DNA from: Acerihabitans sp047324305
Lineage (GTDB): Bacteria; Pseudomonadota; Gammaproteobacteria; Enterobacterales; Enterobacteriaceae
Reading direction: 5' to 3'
Length of the DNA: 64,000 nucleotides
NCBI RefSeq assembly: GCF_047324305.1
Contig: NZ_CP178740.1
Location: 4,774,001-4,838,000 of the forward strand
This document shows, piece after piece, positions 8,035 through 16,133 of this stretch. Both the position numbers and the translations under genes were made by a program. The first letter of the stretch is position 1. Every line of letters starts with the position of its first letter. The notes under the pieces are model-generated. The model searched no databases. It worked only from the letters and a program-made list of their open reading frames with translations, and was not told the DNA's origin.

Positions 8035-8367
8035 TCAGAGAAAATCGTCGCGCTTGGGCGTAAAGGTATCAATCAGCACGCTATTATCTTCCAGCGCCAC
8101 CACGCCGTGCATCTCATGCTTTACCGCGCGGTAGGCATCGCCGGTTTTCAGTACCCGCTCATGGCCTTCGATGGTCACCTTGAAGCTGCCGGCGGCGACA
8201 TAGGCAATCTGATCGTGGATGTCATGCTGATGCGGCGTGCCGATAGCGCCCTTGGCAAAATGCACGCAGACCATCATCAGGTCGTCGCTCCAGGTCATGA
8301 TTTTGCGTTTAACGCCCTCGCCCACGGCTTCCCATGGCGTTTCTTCGTCAATATAAAAAGTCTTCAT
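8035..8367 (-). CDS. kdgF: Cupin KdgF, unsaturated uronate linearising enzyme
   Basis: Small cupin (110 residues) that converts cyclic 4,5-unsaturated uronates to the linear ketone 5-keto-4-deoxyuronate, the substrate of KduI. The cupin core has His46, His48, Gln53 and His87, corresponding to the metal ligands described for KdgF, and the C-terminus ends FTPKRDDFL as in the family. The start at 8367 follows TGGAGAAC; an in-frame extension upstream is low-complexity and lacks a ribosome site. It is divergent from kduI across a region holding a KdgR box, so co-regulation with kduI-kduD is expected. Confidence 0.85.
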   Translation of the reverse strand: MKTFYIDEETPWEAVGEGVKRKIMTWSDDLMMVCVHFAKGAIGTPHQHDIHDQIAYVAAGSFKVTIEGHERVLKTGDAYRAVKHEMHGVVALEDNSVLIDTFTPKRDDFL

Positions 8368-8514
8368 GCTTTGTTCTCCATTAACCAACCCATTCCGGCG
8401 CGATCCTGACGAAGGACGCGACGGGATACGACGTATTTCCACCGCTTTATTTTAAGGTCCGGCTTCTGGAATGAAACCGAAAAACATCAAAAGCATGACG
8501 CTCCTCATAAAATA

Positions 8515-8533
8515 AATAAAACAATATTTCATT
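8515..8533. promoter_or_regulatory. KdgR operator
   Basis: The 19-mer AATAAAACAATATTTCATT matches the known KdgR box pattern AATRAAAYRYYRTTTYATT at 18 of 19 positions. It lies five bases upstream of the kduI -35 element and between kdgF and kduI. KdgR represses pectin and uronate genes until KDG accumulates. The match is read directly from the sequence; binding is inferred. Confidence 0.8.
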
Positions 8534-8537
8534 TTTA

Positions 8538-8566
8538 TTGAATTCACATCCCGGTAGCACTATCAT
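8538..8566 (+). promoter_or_regulatory. Sigma70 promoter of kduI
   Basis: TTGAAT (8538-8543) and TATCAT (8561-8566) are separated by exactly 17 bases. The expected transcript start near 8573 is about 70 bases before the kduI ATG. The KdgR box is just upstream of the -35 element. Confidence 0.65.
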
Positions 8567-8645
8567 TTCAGCAATAAAAGGACAACGCTTTCCCCCGGGT
8601 CAAAGCCATACTACGTACATATTCTGAAAGAGAGGCATTACGACT

Positions 8646-9482
8646 ATGCAAGTTCGCCAAAGCATTCACAGCGATCACGCTAAACAACTGGATACCGAAG
8701 GCCTGCGCAGCCAGTTCATGATCGAAAAGATCTTCGAAGAAGATGCCTACACCATGACCTATAGCCATATCGACCGCATCATCGTCGGCGGCATCAAGCC
8801 GGTCACCAAAGCGGTGACCATCGGCGGCGAAGTCGGTAAACAGCTGGGCGTGAGTTATTTCCTGGAACGCCGCGAGCTGGGTGTCATTAATATCGGCGGC
8901 CCCGGGGTGATTGTCGTCGACGGCAAAACCTACGAGATCGGCCACCAGGAAGCCCTGTATGTGGGTATGGGCGCCAAAGACGTGCAGTTCACCAGCGTCG
9001 ACGCCGCTAAACCCGCGAAGTTTTACTATAACAGCGCCCCGGCCCATATGACTTACCCAAGCCGTAAAATCACGCTGGCCGAAGCCTCGCCGCAGACCAT
9101 CGGCGACAACGCTACCAGCAATCTGCGCACCATCAATAAATTTATTGTTCCCGACGTGTTGCCGACCTGCCAGCTGACCATGGGTTTGACCAAGCTGGCT
9201 GAAGGCAACTTGTGGAACACCATGCCGTGCCATACCCATGAACGCCGCATGGAAGTCTATTTTTATTTTGATATGGACGAAGAAACCGCGGTATTCCATA
9301 TGATGGGCCAGCCGCAGCAAACACGTCACCTGCTGGTGCATAACGAACAGGCGGTGATTTCACCGAGCTGGTCGATCCATGCCGGCGTGGGCACGAAAAA
9401 CTATACCTTTATCTGGGGCATGGTCGGCGAAAATCAGGTTTTCGACGATATGGACCACGTAAAAGTCAGCGAAATCCGCTAA
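8646..9482 (+). CDS. kduI: 4-deoxy-L-threo-5-hexosulose-uronate ketol-isomerase
   Basis: KduI isomerises 5-keto-4-deoxyuronate to 2,5-diketo-3-deoxygluconate in pectin, alginate-like and glycosaminoglycan catabolism; it is a cytoplasmic zinc-dependent cupin. Length is the canonical 278 residues, and the zinc site motif PCHTHERRMEVYFYF is present at about 194-208, with a further histidine in the WSIHAGVG segment. AGAGAGGCATTACGACT precedes the ATG. kduD follows 81 bases downstream in the same direction, forming an operon under the promoter at 8538-8566. Confidence 0.96.
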   Translation: MQVRQSIHSDHAKQLDTEGLRSQFMIEKIFEEDAYTMTYSHIDRIIVGGIKPVTKAVTIGGEVGKQLGVSYFLERRELGVINIGGPGVIVVDGKTYEIGHQEALYVGMGAKDVQFTSVDAAKPAKFYYNSAPAHMTYPSRKITLAEASPQTIGDNATSNLRTINKFIVPDVLPTCQLTMGLTKLAEGNLWNTMPCHTHERRMEVYFYFDMDEETAVFHMMGQPQQTRHLLVHNEQAVISPSWSIHAGVGTKNYTFIWGMVGENQVFDDMDHVKVSEIR

Positions 9483-9563
9483 TTATCCCCGGCCGGCGTG
9501 TTCCGGCCCTTTAAACACACTACGCTGGCGATGTCCTACCGCCGCCAGCAATGAGGTTCTGGT

Positions 9564-10325
9564 ATGATTTTAGATTCATTCAATTTGCAGGGTAAAGTGG
9601 CGCTGATTACCGGTTGCGACACCGGCCTGGGTCAGGGCATGGCTATCGGCCTGGCGGAAGCCGGCTGTGATATCGTTGGCGTCAACATCGTCGACCCTGA
9701 AGAAACCATCGCCAAAGTGACCGCCCTTGGCCGTCGTTTCCTGAGCCTGACCGCTGATTTAACCAAAATCGACGATATCCCGGGCATCATTGAGAAATCA
9801 GTGGCTGAATACGGCCATATCGATATCCTGGTCAACAACGCGGGCATTATCCGTCGCGAAGACGCCATCGAGTTCAGCGAAAAGAACTGGGACGACGTCA
9901 TGAACATCAATATCAAAACCGTGTTCTTTATGTCGCAGGCGGTTGCGCGCCAGTTTATCAAGCAGGGCAAAGGGGGCAAAATCATCAATATCGCCTCCAT
10001 GCTGTCCTTCCAGGGCGGGATCCGCGTGCCTTCCTACACCGCGTCGAAAAGCGCTGTCATGGGCGTTACCCGCCTGCTGGCCAACGAATGGGCTAAGCAT
10101 AACATCAATGTCAACGCCATCGCGCCGGGTTACATGGCCACGAATAATACCCAGCAACTGCGTGCCGACGAAGGCCGCAGCAAAGAAATCCTGGAACGCA
10201 TCCCCGCCGGTCGCTGGGGTTTGCCGGACGATCTGAAAGGACCGGCCATTTTCCTGGCCTCCACCGCGTCCGATTATATCAACGGCTATACCATCGCCGT
10301 GGACGGCGGCTGGCTGGCGCGTTAA
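9564..10325 (+). CDS. kduD: 2-dehydro-3-deoxy-D-gluconate 5-dehydrogenase
   Basis: Short-chain dehydrogenase that reduces 2,5-diketo-3-deoxygluconate to 2-keto-3-deoxygluconate with NAD(P)H, completing the Kdu pathway. The 253-residue protein has the Rossmann motif TGCDTGLGQG (residues 17-26), NNAG (about 93-96), and the catalytic Tyr-x3-Lys in SYTASKSAV (about 158-162), and ends with the typical VDGGWLAR. A GAGGTT ribosome site precedes the ATG. It is the last gene of the kduI-kduD operon. Confidence 0.96.
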   Translation: MILDSFNLQGKVALITGCDTGLGQGMAIGLAEAGCDIVGVNIVDPEETIAKVTALGRRFLSLTADLTKIDDIPGIIEKSVAEYGHIDILVNNAGIIRREDAIEFSEKNWDDVMNINIKTVFFMSQAVARQFIKQGKGGKIINIASMLSFQGGIRVPSYTASKSAVMGVTRLLANEWAKHNINVNAIAPGYMATNNTQQLRADEGRSKEILERIPAGRWGLPDDLKGPAIFLASTASDYINGYTIAVDGGWLAR

Positions 10326-10447
10326 GCCCGCGCCCACCCGCCCCCAAGGCGTGGTAAAGGGAAGGCGCGCCTTAGGGCGTGTTTTTCCCGTCCGCCCGGG
10401 TCACAGTATTGCGGTAGCTTGCGGTAGGGCATATGTCATCTCGGGAA

Positions 10448-11111
10448 GGTTTCGCTTGCCGTGCGTGAGGGTGTTTTATGTCCTGCCCGGTACCGGCAAG
10501 CGACAAGAAGGCCGTACCGCGACGGCCTCCTTGACCTCCACGCGTCCGGCAGTGCGTGCGCCGCTGCGCGGTTCCCGGCATCGCCCATCACGGCTTGTGG
10601 ACCGCACGGGACGCGCTCCCGGCGCGGCCCTTAGCTTTCGCCGCTCCCGGCGGCTCATCCAGCCGCGATGCGCGCTGCCGGCGCACTCTATGCCGGCACC
10701 ACGTCAACACCATCGTCTGTGAGTAAAATGGCGTTTTGGGTTCCTTAGTGGTATGTATTTACCGGGAAATCATAACGGTTACATACCCGACACCAGACAC
10801 TATCCCAAGCAACAGCGCCGCTGTCGTTTCATAAAACGCATTGCCAACAGCGACATGTGGACCGGCATAAAGCGCGCTGACGGCGTCTGTGACCCCGGCA
10901 TGAGCCGCCGGGAGCGGCGAAAGGCCCGGTTGCGCCGGGAGCGCATACCGGGCCGGTGCATCACGGGGGCATGGGCGACGGAAGGCATCGCACAGCGACG
11001 CGCGACCTGCCGGGCGCGCGGAGGTCAAGGAGGCCGTCGCGGTACGGCCTCTTTGTCGCTTGCCGGCGCCCGGCAATACATATGAACACCTCACGCACGG
11101 CAAGCGAAACC
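10448..11111. repeat. Long imperfect inverted repeat, arms about 211 bp
   Basis: The segment 10448-10658 reappears as its reverse complement at 10900-11111. The outer 23 bases (10448-10470 versus 11089-11111) and inner 24 bases (10635-10658 versus 10900-10923) are identical, and long blocks between them match with scattered changes and small indels. Weaker similarity continues inward to about 10710 and 10850, leaving roughly 140-240 bases of loop. ORFs in both arms are mirror images of each other and look non-coding. It occupies most of the gap between kduD and ydjM. No transposase or terminal target duplication was recognised. Confidence 0.8.
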
Positions 11112-11270
11112 CTCACCGCGGCCACATACACCACCCCGTAAACCGCCAGCAAAACTCACGCTGCGGCCACAGACATCACCCTGAAAACCGCCAGCAAAAC
11201 CCTCACCGCGGCCACAGACATCACCCTGAAAACCGCCAGCGAAACCCTCACCGCGGCGACCGCCATCTGC
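11103..11270. repeat. 45-bp tandem repeat, about 3.7 copies
   Basis: Units begin at 11103, 11148, 11193 and 11238, each exactly 45 bases apart, around the core AGCAAAACCCTCACCGCGGC. Copies 2 and 3 are nearly identical and copy 4 is partial. Because 45 is divisible by three, every frame shows a 15-residue periodicity (for example GEGFAGGFQGDVCGR on the minus strand), but there is no credible start or domain, so I treat it as non-coding. The first unit overlaps the outer end of the long inverted repeat. Confidence 0.85.
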
Positions 11271-11361
11271 ACGGCTGTCCAATATCACCAGACCCTATCG
11301 GCCGCATAACACCCCAGGGCGGCGATCGCCAAATCGACACACAGCGGATGAAACGGAATCT

Positions 11362-11425
11362 GCCCCTATGGCGTTTTATCGGGTGGGGTTTCCCCGCCCG
11401 AACGAGGCACCATGGCGCAAAAGGC
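11362..11425. repeat. Dispersed copy of the dauA-kdsA palindromic repeat
   Basis: The segment carries the same ordered blocks as the 107-bp units at 27743-28224: CCTATGG, ATCGGG, CCCGCCCGA, CCATGGC and a trailing GGCCCGC. The inner stem TCGGGTGGGG (11379-11388) pairs with CCCCGCCCGA (11392-11401), with one G-U pair, so the hairpin is kept although bases differ from the tandem copies. This shows the element is dispersed and structurally constrained. Confidence 0.6.
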
Positions 11426-11463
11426 CCGCTATCACCCGCACTGGATAAACCCGGTGGCAAGAC

Positions 11464-11486
11464 CCCGCGCCGCGGGGTTTTTTATT
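11464..11486 (+). terminator. Rho-independent terminator in repeat island
   Basis: CCCCGC-GCC-GCGGGG followed by six T residues is a good plus-strand terminator about 80 bases before ydjM. No clear gene precedes it after kduD, more than 1.1 kb upstream, so it may end read-through from kduD or an unrecognised transcript across the repeats. Confidence 0.7.
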
Positions 11487-11528
11487 TGTTACAAGGTAAC
11501 CTATTCCCGCCGCCGACGGATTCCTTTA

Positions 11529-11548
11529 TACTGGACAAATGACCAGTT
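11529..11548 (+). promoter_or_regulatory. LexA-like palindrome over the ydjM promoter
   Basis: TACTGGACAAATGACCAGTT is an inverted repeat with the CTGN-N8-NCAG geometry of a LexA box, but with CTGG/CCAG instead of CTGT/ACAG. It overlaps TATACT (11527-11532), a plausible -10 element, and is 19 bases before the ydjM ATG. E. coli ydjM is a known LexA-controlled SOS gene, which supports the reading; the symmetrical substitution makes it a weaker site. Confidence 0.45.
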
Positions 11549-11566
11549 TAACCGATCGCATCCGCT

Positions 11567-12136
11567 ATGACCGCTGAAGGGCATCTTATCTTCGCTCTGG
11601 CGAGCACCATTTTAGCCAAAAAAATGGAGCTCTCGCCCGCGCTTGCCCACGGCGACTGGTGGCATATCGTGGCCGGCGGCCTGGTAACCTGCCTGCTGCC
11701 CGATATCGATCATCCCCGCTCCTTCCTCGGCCAACGCCTGCAGTGGATCTCGCTGCCCATCGCCCGCGTCTTCGGTCATCGCGGTTTTACCCATAGCCTG
11801 CTGGCCATCATCGCCGGCATCGTGCTCTTTACCCTGAAACTCGACCCGGGAATGCTTATCCCGCTGGACGCGTTCCACGGCATGATCATTGGTTATCTCA
11901 GCCATATCCTCGCCGATATGCTGACGCCGGCCGGCGTTCCGCTGCTCTGGCCCTGCCGCTGGCGGTTCCGCCTGCCGGTATTGTATCCGCAAAAAGGCAA
12001 CCAGCTTGAGCGGGTGCTGTGCGTGGCGGTGCTGATTTTCGCCGTGCAGCATCCGCAGGGCGCGCCGCTTGGCACCCGCATGCCCATCCCGGATTCCGTT
12101 GCGGCGTTATGGTCCAAGGTGCGCGGTAATTTCTAA
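11567..12136 (+). CDS. ydjM: Inner-membrane metal-dependent hydrolase YdjM
   Basis: Member of the LexA-regulated YdjM/YfhO-type membrane-bound hydrolase family (DUF457). The 189-residue product has the conserved metal-binding pattern LLPDIDHPRSFLGQR (about 45-59), GHRGFTHSLL (about 71-80) and GYLSHILADMLTPAGV (about 110-125), with hydrophobic helices between them. The biochemical substrate is unknown; in E. coli it is an SOS gene. It sits between the repeat island and katE; tcyP, present between them in E. coli, is absent. Confidence 0.9.
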   Translation: MTAEGHLIFALASTILAKKMELSPALAHGDWWHIVAGGLVTCLLPDIDHPRSFLGQRLQWISLPIARVFGHRGFTHSLLAIIAGIVLFTLKLDPGMLIPLDAFHGMIIGYLSHILADMLTPAGVPLLWPCRWRFRLPVLYPQKGNQLERVLCVAVLIFAVQHPQGAPLGTRMPIPDSVAALWSKVRGNF

Positions 12137-12219
12137 TAGCCGTTTTGCAGACAATATCATCTTTTCAGAAAATACCGGGCAATTGCGCGCCGCGCGCCGA
12201 TTCCCCGAAAAAACTGTTC

Positions 12220-12225
12220 TATAGT
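12220..12225 (+). promoter_or_regulatory. Possible katE -10 element (RpoS-type)
   Basis: CTATAGT at 12219-12225 resembles the CTATACT pattern favoured by sigma-S and lies about 75 bases before the katE start. katE is RpoS-dependent in E. coli. No -35 element is convincing, which is usual for this class. Confidence 0.4.
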
Positions 12226-12301
12226 TGATCTACCGCTCAGATAACCATAACTGCGGACCAGCCACTGTTTGCCATTACACTGGTAAGAGGAGCAATCGAC
12301 T

Positions 12302-14575
12302 ATGTCAAAACCCACCGATCCTTCACAAGGCAAAACCCCCCTAACCCATCAGGCCCCCGCCCCCGACGGCAGTTCGGCGCAGCCCGGGCTGGGCCATCTC
12401 GCGCCGGACGACAACAGCCATCTGGCGCAGCCCGGCACATCGGAGCCGGGTAAACAACCCACCGTCTCGGGCTCGGTTAAAAGCCCGCAAAACAGCAATG
12501 CCAAGCTTGACGCGCTGCAGCCGCATCGTAAATCAGGGTATCAGCAACCCCTGACCACCGATCAGGGCGTAAAAATATCCGACGACCAGAATTCGCTGCG
12601 CGCCGGCAAGCGCGGACCGACCCTGCTGGAAGATTTTATCTTGCGCGAAAAAATCACCCATTTTGACCATGAGCGCATCCCCGAACGTATCGTCCACGCC
12701 CGCGGCTCCGCCGCACACGGCGTGTTTGAGGTCTACCGTCCGCTGACCGAGATCACCAAGGCCGGATTTCTCAGCGATCCGGCGGTGAAAACGCCGGTAT
12801 ACGTACGTTTTTCCACGGTACAGGGTTCCCGCGGGTCGGCGGACACCGTGCGCGATATCCGCGGTTTCGCCACTAAATTTTATACCCAGGAAGGCAACTT
12901 CGATCTGGTGGGCAATAATACGCCGGTATTTTTTATCCAGGACGCGGTTAAATTTCCGGATTTCGTGCATGCGGTCAAACCCGAGCCGCATAACGAAATG
13001 CCCCAGGGCGGTTCCGCGCATGACACATTCTGGGATTACGTCTCCCTTCAGCCGGAAACCCTGCACAATGTCTTCTGGGCCATGTCCGACCGCGGCATTC
13101 CACGCAGCTACCGCACCATGGAAGGATTCGGCATCCACACCTTCCGCCTGATCAATGCCCAGGGCAAAGCCACCTTTGTGCGTTTCCATTGGAAACCCCT
13201 GGCGGGTAAAGCATCGCTGGTCTGGGATGAAGCGCAAAAACTGGCCGGTAAGGATGCTGATTTCCACCGGCGCGACCTGTGGGACGCCATCGAGGCCGGC
13301 GACTATCCGGAATACGAACTGGGCCTGCAGCTGATACCGGAAGCAGACGAGCATAAGTTCGACTTCGATCTGCTCGATCCCACCAAGCTGATCCCCGAGG
13401 CGCTGGTGCCGGTGGAAATCGTGGGTAAAATGACGCTGAACCGCAATCCGGATAACTTTTTTGCGGAAACCGAACAGGTGGCGTTTCACCCCGGCCACAT
13501 CGTGCCCGGCATTGATTTTACCAACGATCCGCTGCTGCAGGGCCGGTTATTCTCTTATACCGATACGCAAATCAGCCGGCTCGGCGGGCCGAACTTCCAT
13601 GAAATCCCGATAAACCGTCCGGTCTGTCCTTATCATAATTTCCAGCGCGACGGTATGCACCGCCAGGATATAGACACCAATCCCGCCGCCCATGGACCCA
13701 ACTCCATCAATGACAACTGGCCGCGGGAAACCGCGCCGGCGGCGGAAAACGGCGGTTTCGCGTCTTATCAGGAGCGGGTGGACGGCCATAAAATTCGCGA
13801 GCGCAGCGACTCGTTCCTGGAATACTTCTCGCATCCCCGCCTGTTCTGGCTCAGCCAGACCCCGGCCGAACAGCAGCATATCGTCGATGCCTTCAGCTTT
13901 GAGCTGGGCAAGGTCGGCCGCGCCTATATTCGCGAGCGAGTCGTGGATTTGCTGACCCGCGTCGACGTGGAGCTGGCCAAACAGGTCGCCGCCAAACTCG
14001 GCATCCGGCTTTCCGACGATGCGCTTAACACGCCGCCGCCCAAACCGGTCAATGGCGTAGCGCAAGATCCGACCCTCAGCCTGTATGCCACCGGCAGCGG
14101 CGCGCTGAAAGGCCGCCAGGTGGCGCTGCTGGTCAGCGACGGCGTCGACGCCGCCGACGTGCTGGAGGCATTGCAGGCGCTGAAGGCGGAAGGCGTGCAT
14201 GCCAAAATACTGGCCTCGCACGGCGGCAACGTGGTGGCGAACGACGGCTCTACGCTGCCTATCGACGCCACCTTTGACGGATCGCCCTCGATTACGGTCG
14301 ACGGGGTTATCGTGCCGGACGGCAACCTGGACGCCTTGCTGCTCAGCGGCGCCGCGCGGCATTATATTCTGGAAGCCTACAAGCATCTGAAAGTCATCGG
14401 CCTTAGCGGTGACGCCAATCGGTTTAAACAGCCCCTGGGGCTGACCGATCTGCCGGAGGACGGCATTTGTGAAGGCGCCGCCACACAAGGCCGGCTGATG
14501 CAGGATTTTCTGGATCAGCTGAAGCTGCACCGGGTATGGTCGCGGATTAGCAAAATTGACGGCGTGCCGGCTTAG
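12302..14575 (+). CDS. katE: Catalase HPII
   Basis: Large-subunit monofunctional catalase that removes hydrogen peroxide, usually in stationary phase. The 757-residue product matches the family (E. coli 753). A disordered N-terminal extension rich in Pro, Gly and Ser (1-75) precedes the catalase core with His132 (ERIVHARG), Asn205 (DLVGNNTPVF) and the haem ligand tyrosine near 419 (RLFSYTDTQISRLG). The C-terminal domain (about 590-757) has the flavodoxin/DJ-1-like fold typical of HPII. AAGAGGAGC precedes the ATG. Confidence 0.97.
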   Translation: MSKPTDPSQGKTPLTHQAPAPDGSSAQPGLGHLAPDDNSHLAQPGTSEPGKQPTVSGSVKSPQNSNAKLDALQPHRKSGYQQPLTTDQGVKISDDQNSLRAGKRGPTLLEDFILREKITHFDHERIPERIVHARGSAAHGVFEVYRPLTEITKAGFLSDPAVKTPVYVRFSTVQGSRGSADTVRDIRGFATKFYTQEGNFDLVGNNTPVFFIQDAVKFPDFVHAVKPEPHNEMPQGGSAHDTFWDYVSLQPETLHNVFWAMSDRGIPRSYRTMEGFGIHTFRLINAQGKATFVRFHWKPLAGKASLVWDEAQKLAGKDADFHRRDLWDAIEAGDYPEYELGLQLIPEADEHKFDFDLLDPTKLIPEALVPVEIVGKMTLNRNPDNFFAETEQVAFHPGHIVPGIDFTNDPLLQGRLFSYTDTQISRLGGPNFHEIPINRPVCPYHNFQRDGMHRQDIDTNPAAHGPNSINDNWPRETAPAAENGGFASYQERVDGHKIRERSDSFLEYFSHPRLFWLSQTPAEQQHIVDAFSFELGKVGRAYIRERVVDLLTRVDVELAKQVAAKLGIRLSDDALNTPPPKPVNGVAQDPTLSLYATGSGALKGRQVALLVSDGVDAADVLEALQALKAEGVHAKILASHGGNVVANDGSTLPIDATFDGSPSITVDGVIVPDGNLDALLLSGAARHYILEAYKHLKVIGLSGDANRFKQPLGLTDLPEDGICEGAATQGRLMQDFLDQLKLHRVWSRISKIDGVPA

Positions 14576-14629
14576 CGGGCGCGGTCACCGCCAGGCGTCC
14601 ATCGCGCGCGCCTGGCGGTGAAAAACGAA

Positions 14630-14665
14630 ATGGGCGATAAGTGAAAAAATTCACTTATCGCCCAT
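14630..14665. terminator. Strong hairpin between katE and osmE
   Basis: A perfect 16-bp stem (14630-14645 with 14650-14665) encloses an AAAA loop, followed on the plus strand by CACTTTTCC. A second GC-rich hairpin (CACCGCCAGGCG... at about 14586-14620) lies just upstream. katE and osmE converge here, so this probably ends both transcripts, although the T-run is short. Confidence 0.6.
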
Positions 14666-14695
14666 CACTTTTCCTACCCGGCGATCATTACAGCA

Positions 14696-15028
14696 TTATT
14701 TTTGCGGGTTGGTATCGTATTCCTGGCAGCTCTGGAAGCCCTTATTCAGGACAATATTATTTTGGTCGTAGCTGACGAAATAGTTAATCGGCTTGCCGTC
14801 GCGTGTGCCCAGGACATAGGAGTCGCAGGTACCACGGGCGTTAATCATGGTGGCGGAGGTGGACGGAATGCCCCCGATAGCACGGGCCTGCTGTTTAGTC
14901 ATGCCTTTTTTGACATCACTCACTACAGGTTTTTTCATATAACTGTCGGCACGATCGTAAACGGTACAACCGGAAAGAATGGTAAGCGCGGTAGCGGCGG
15001 TAAAGGCAATAACAATTTTCTTATTCAT
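14696..15028 (-). CDS. osmE: Osmotically inducible lipoprotein OsmE
   Basis: SmpA/OmlA-fold small outer-membrane lipoprotein induced by osmotic stress and stationary phase in E. coli. The start at 15028 gives MNKKIVIAFTAATALTILSG followed by the lipidated Cys21 of lipobox LSGC, and a mature domain with VSDVKKGMTKQQ and ARGTCDSYVLG characteristic of OsmE. Length is 110 residues (E. coli 112). ATGAGGTGA precedes the ATG; the frame extends further upstream but without a ribosome site. Divergent from nadE. Confidence 0.93.
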   Translation of the reverse strand: MNKKIVIAFTAATALTILSGCTVYDRADSYMKKPVVSDVKKGMTKQQARAIGGIPSTSATMINARGTCDSYVLGTRDGKPINYFVSYDQNNIVLNKGFQSCQEYDTNPQK

Positions 15029-15258
15029 AAGTGTCACCTCATTTTGATATGTATGGATAAGTGTAGAAGACAAAAGGCTTTTTTACAAATCTAAGCGCAA
15101 CGGTAAGTCACCTTTTTTTTCGTTCGCCCACGGCGGGGCCGTTAACCGTTTTTAGCCATGCTGATGCTTTCGCTAAATTCCAATTCGTTTTACAATCAGG
15201 AAATTAATCTTTTTTTTTGCGTCGAACTCGTTGCGACGCCTGCGAGGGAAATAGACAC

Positions 15259-16083
15259 ATGACTCGGCAACAAGACATTATTGCAGCGCTAGGGGCAAAA
15301 CCCGTTATCGATCCGGCCGCGGAATTTCGCGTCAGCGTCGATTTCCTGAAACGTTATCTGCAGCGCTATACCTTTATCCACACGCTGGTGCTGGGCATCA
15401 GCGGCGGGCAGGATTCGACGCTTACCGGTAAGGTTTGCCAGGCCGCCATCAGCGAACTGCGCGGGGAAACGGGCGATGAGCGCTACCAATTCATCGCCGT
15501 GCGCCTGCCCTACGGCGCGCAGCAGGATGAGGCGGATTGCCGGGATGCCATCGCCTTTATCCAACCCGATCGCGTATTGACGGTAAATATCAAAAATGCC
15601 GTCCTGGCCAGCGAGGCCGCGCTGCTGGAGGCTGGCATCACCCTGAGCGATTTTATTAAGGGCAATGAAAAGGCCCGCGAACGCATGAAAGCGCAGTACA
15701 GCATCGCCGGCATGAACGCGGGTATCGTGGTCGGCACCGATCATGCGGCCGAGGCGGTAACCGGCTTTTTTACCAAATATGGCGACGGCGGCACGGATAT
15801 CAATCCCATCTATCGCCTGAACAAACGCCAGGGTCGGGCCATATTGGCCTATCTGGGCTGTCCGCAGCACCTGTATCTTAAAGCCCCGACCGCCGATCTG
15901 GAGGAGGATCGCCCGGCGCTGCCGGATGAATCGGCGCTCGGCGTCACCTATGAAATGATTGATGATTACCTGGAAGGGAAAACCGTCGCGCCCGAGGCGG
16001 CGAAGATCATTGAAGGCTGGTATGCTCGCACCGAGCATAAACGGCATCCGCCAATCACGGTATTTGATGATTTCTGGCGATAA
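15259..16083 (+). CDS. nadE: NH3-dependent NAD+ synthetase
   Basis: Final enzyme of NAD biosynthesis, amidating nicotinic acid adenine dinucleotide with ammonia and ATP. The 274-residue product has the N-type ATP pyrophosphatase loop SGGQDS at 48-53 and conserved GTDHAAEAVTGFFTKYGDGG (deamido-NAD site). No glutaminase domain is present, as in E. coli NadE (275 residues). The start at 15259 follows GCGAGGGAAA; the frame is open 42 bases further upstream without support. Confidence 0.96.
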   Translation: MTRQQDIIAALGAKPVIDPAAEFRVSVDFLKRYLQRYTFIHTLVLGISGGQDSTLTGKVCQAAISELRGETGDERYQFIAVRLPYGAQQDEADCRDAIAFIQPDRVLTVNIKNAVLASEAALLEAGITLSDFIKGNEKARERMKAQYSIAGMNAGIVVGTDHAAEAVTGFFTKYGDGGTDINPIYRLNKRQGRAILAYLGCPQHLYLKAPTADLEEDRPALPDESALGVTYEMIDDYLEGKTVAPEAAKIIEGWYARTEHKRHPPITVFDDFWR

Positions 16084-16111
16084 AAAAAAGCGGCCCGCGG
16101 GCCGCTTTTTT
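16082..16111. terminator. Bidirectional terminator between nadE and spy
   Basis: GCGGCCCGCGGGCCGC (16090-16105) is a perfect palindrome flanked by a run of A residues on the left and T residues on the right, so it works as a rho-independent terminator on both strands. It starts at the nadE stop codon and lies just beyond the spy stop codon. Confidence 0.9.
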
Positions 16112-16133
16112 AACGATGATTTCTGGCTATCTT

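Noticed and set aside
10448..11111. Insertion sequence
   Set aside because: No transposase ORF or recognisable terminal repeats with target duplication; arms are long and diverged.
11103..11270. CRISPR array
   Set aside because: The repeats are contiguous with no unique spacers and no cas genes nearby.
11060..11542. 160-codon ORF across the 45-bp repeats
   Set aside because: Its openness follows from a repeat period divisible by three. It reads through an inverted repeat, a palindromic element and a terminator, and lacks a ribosome site.
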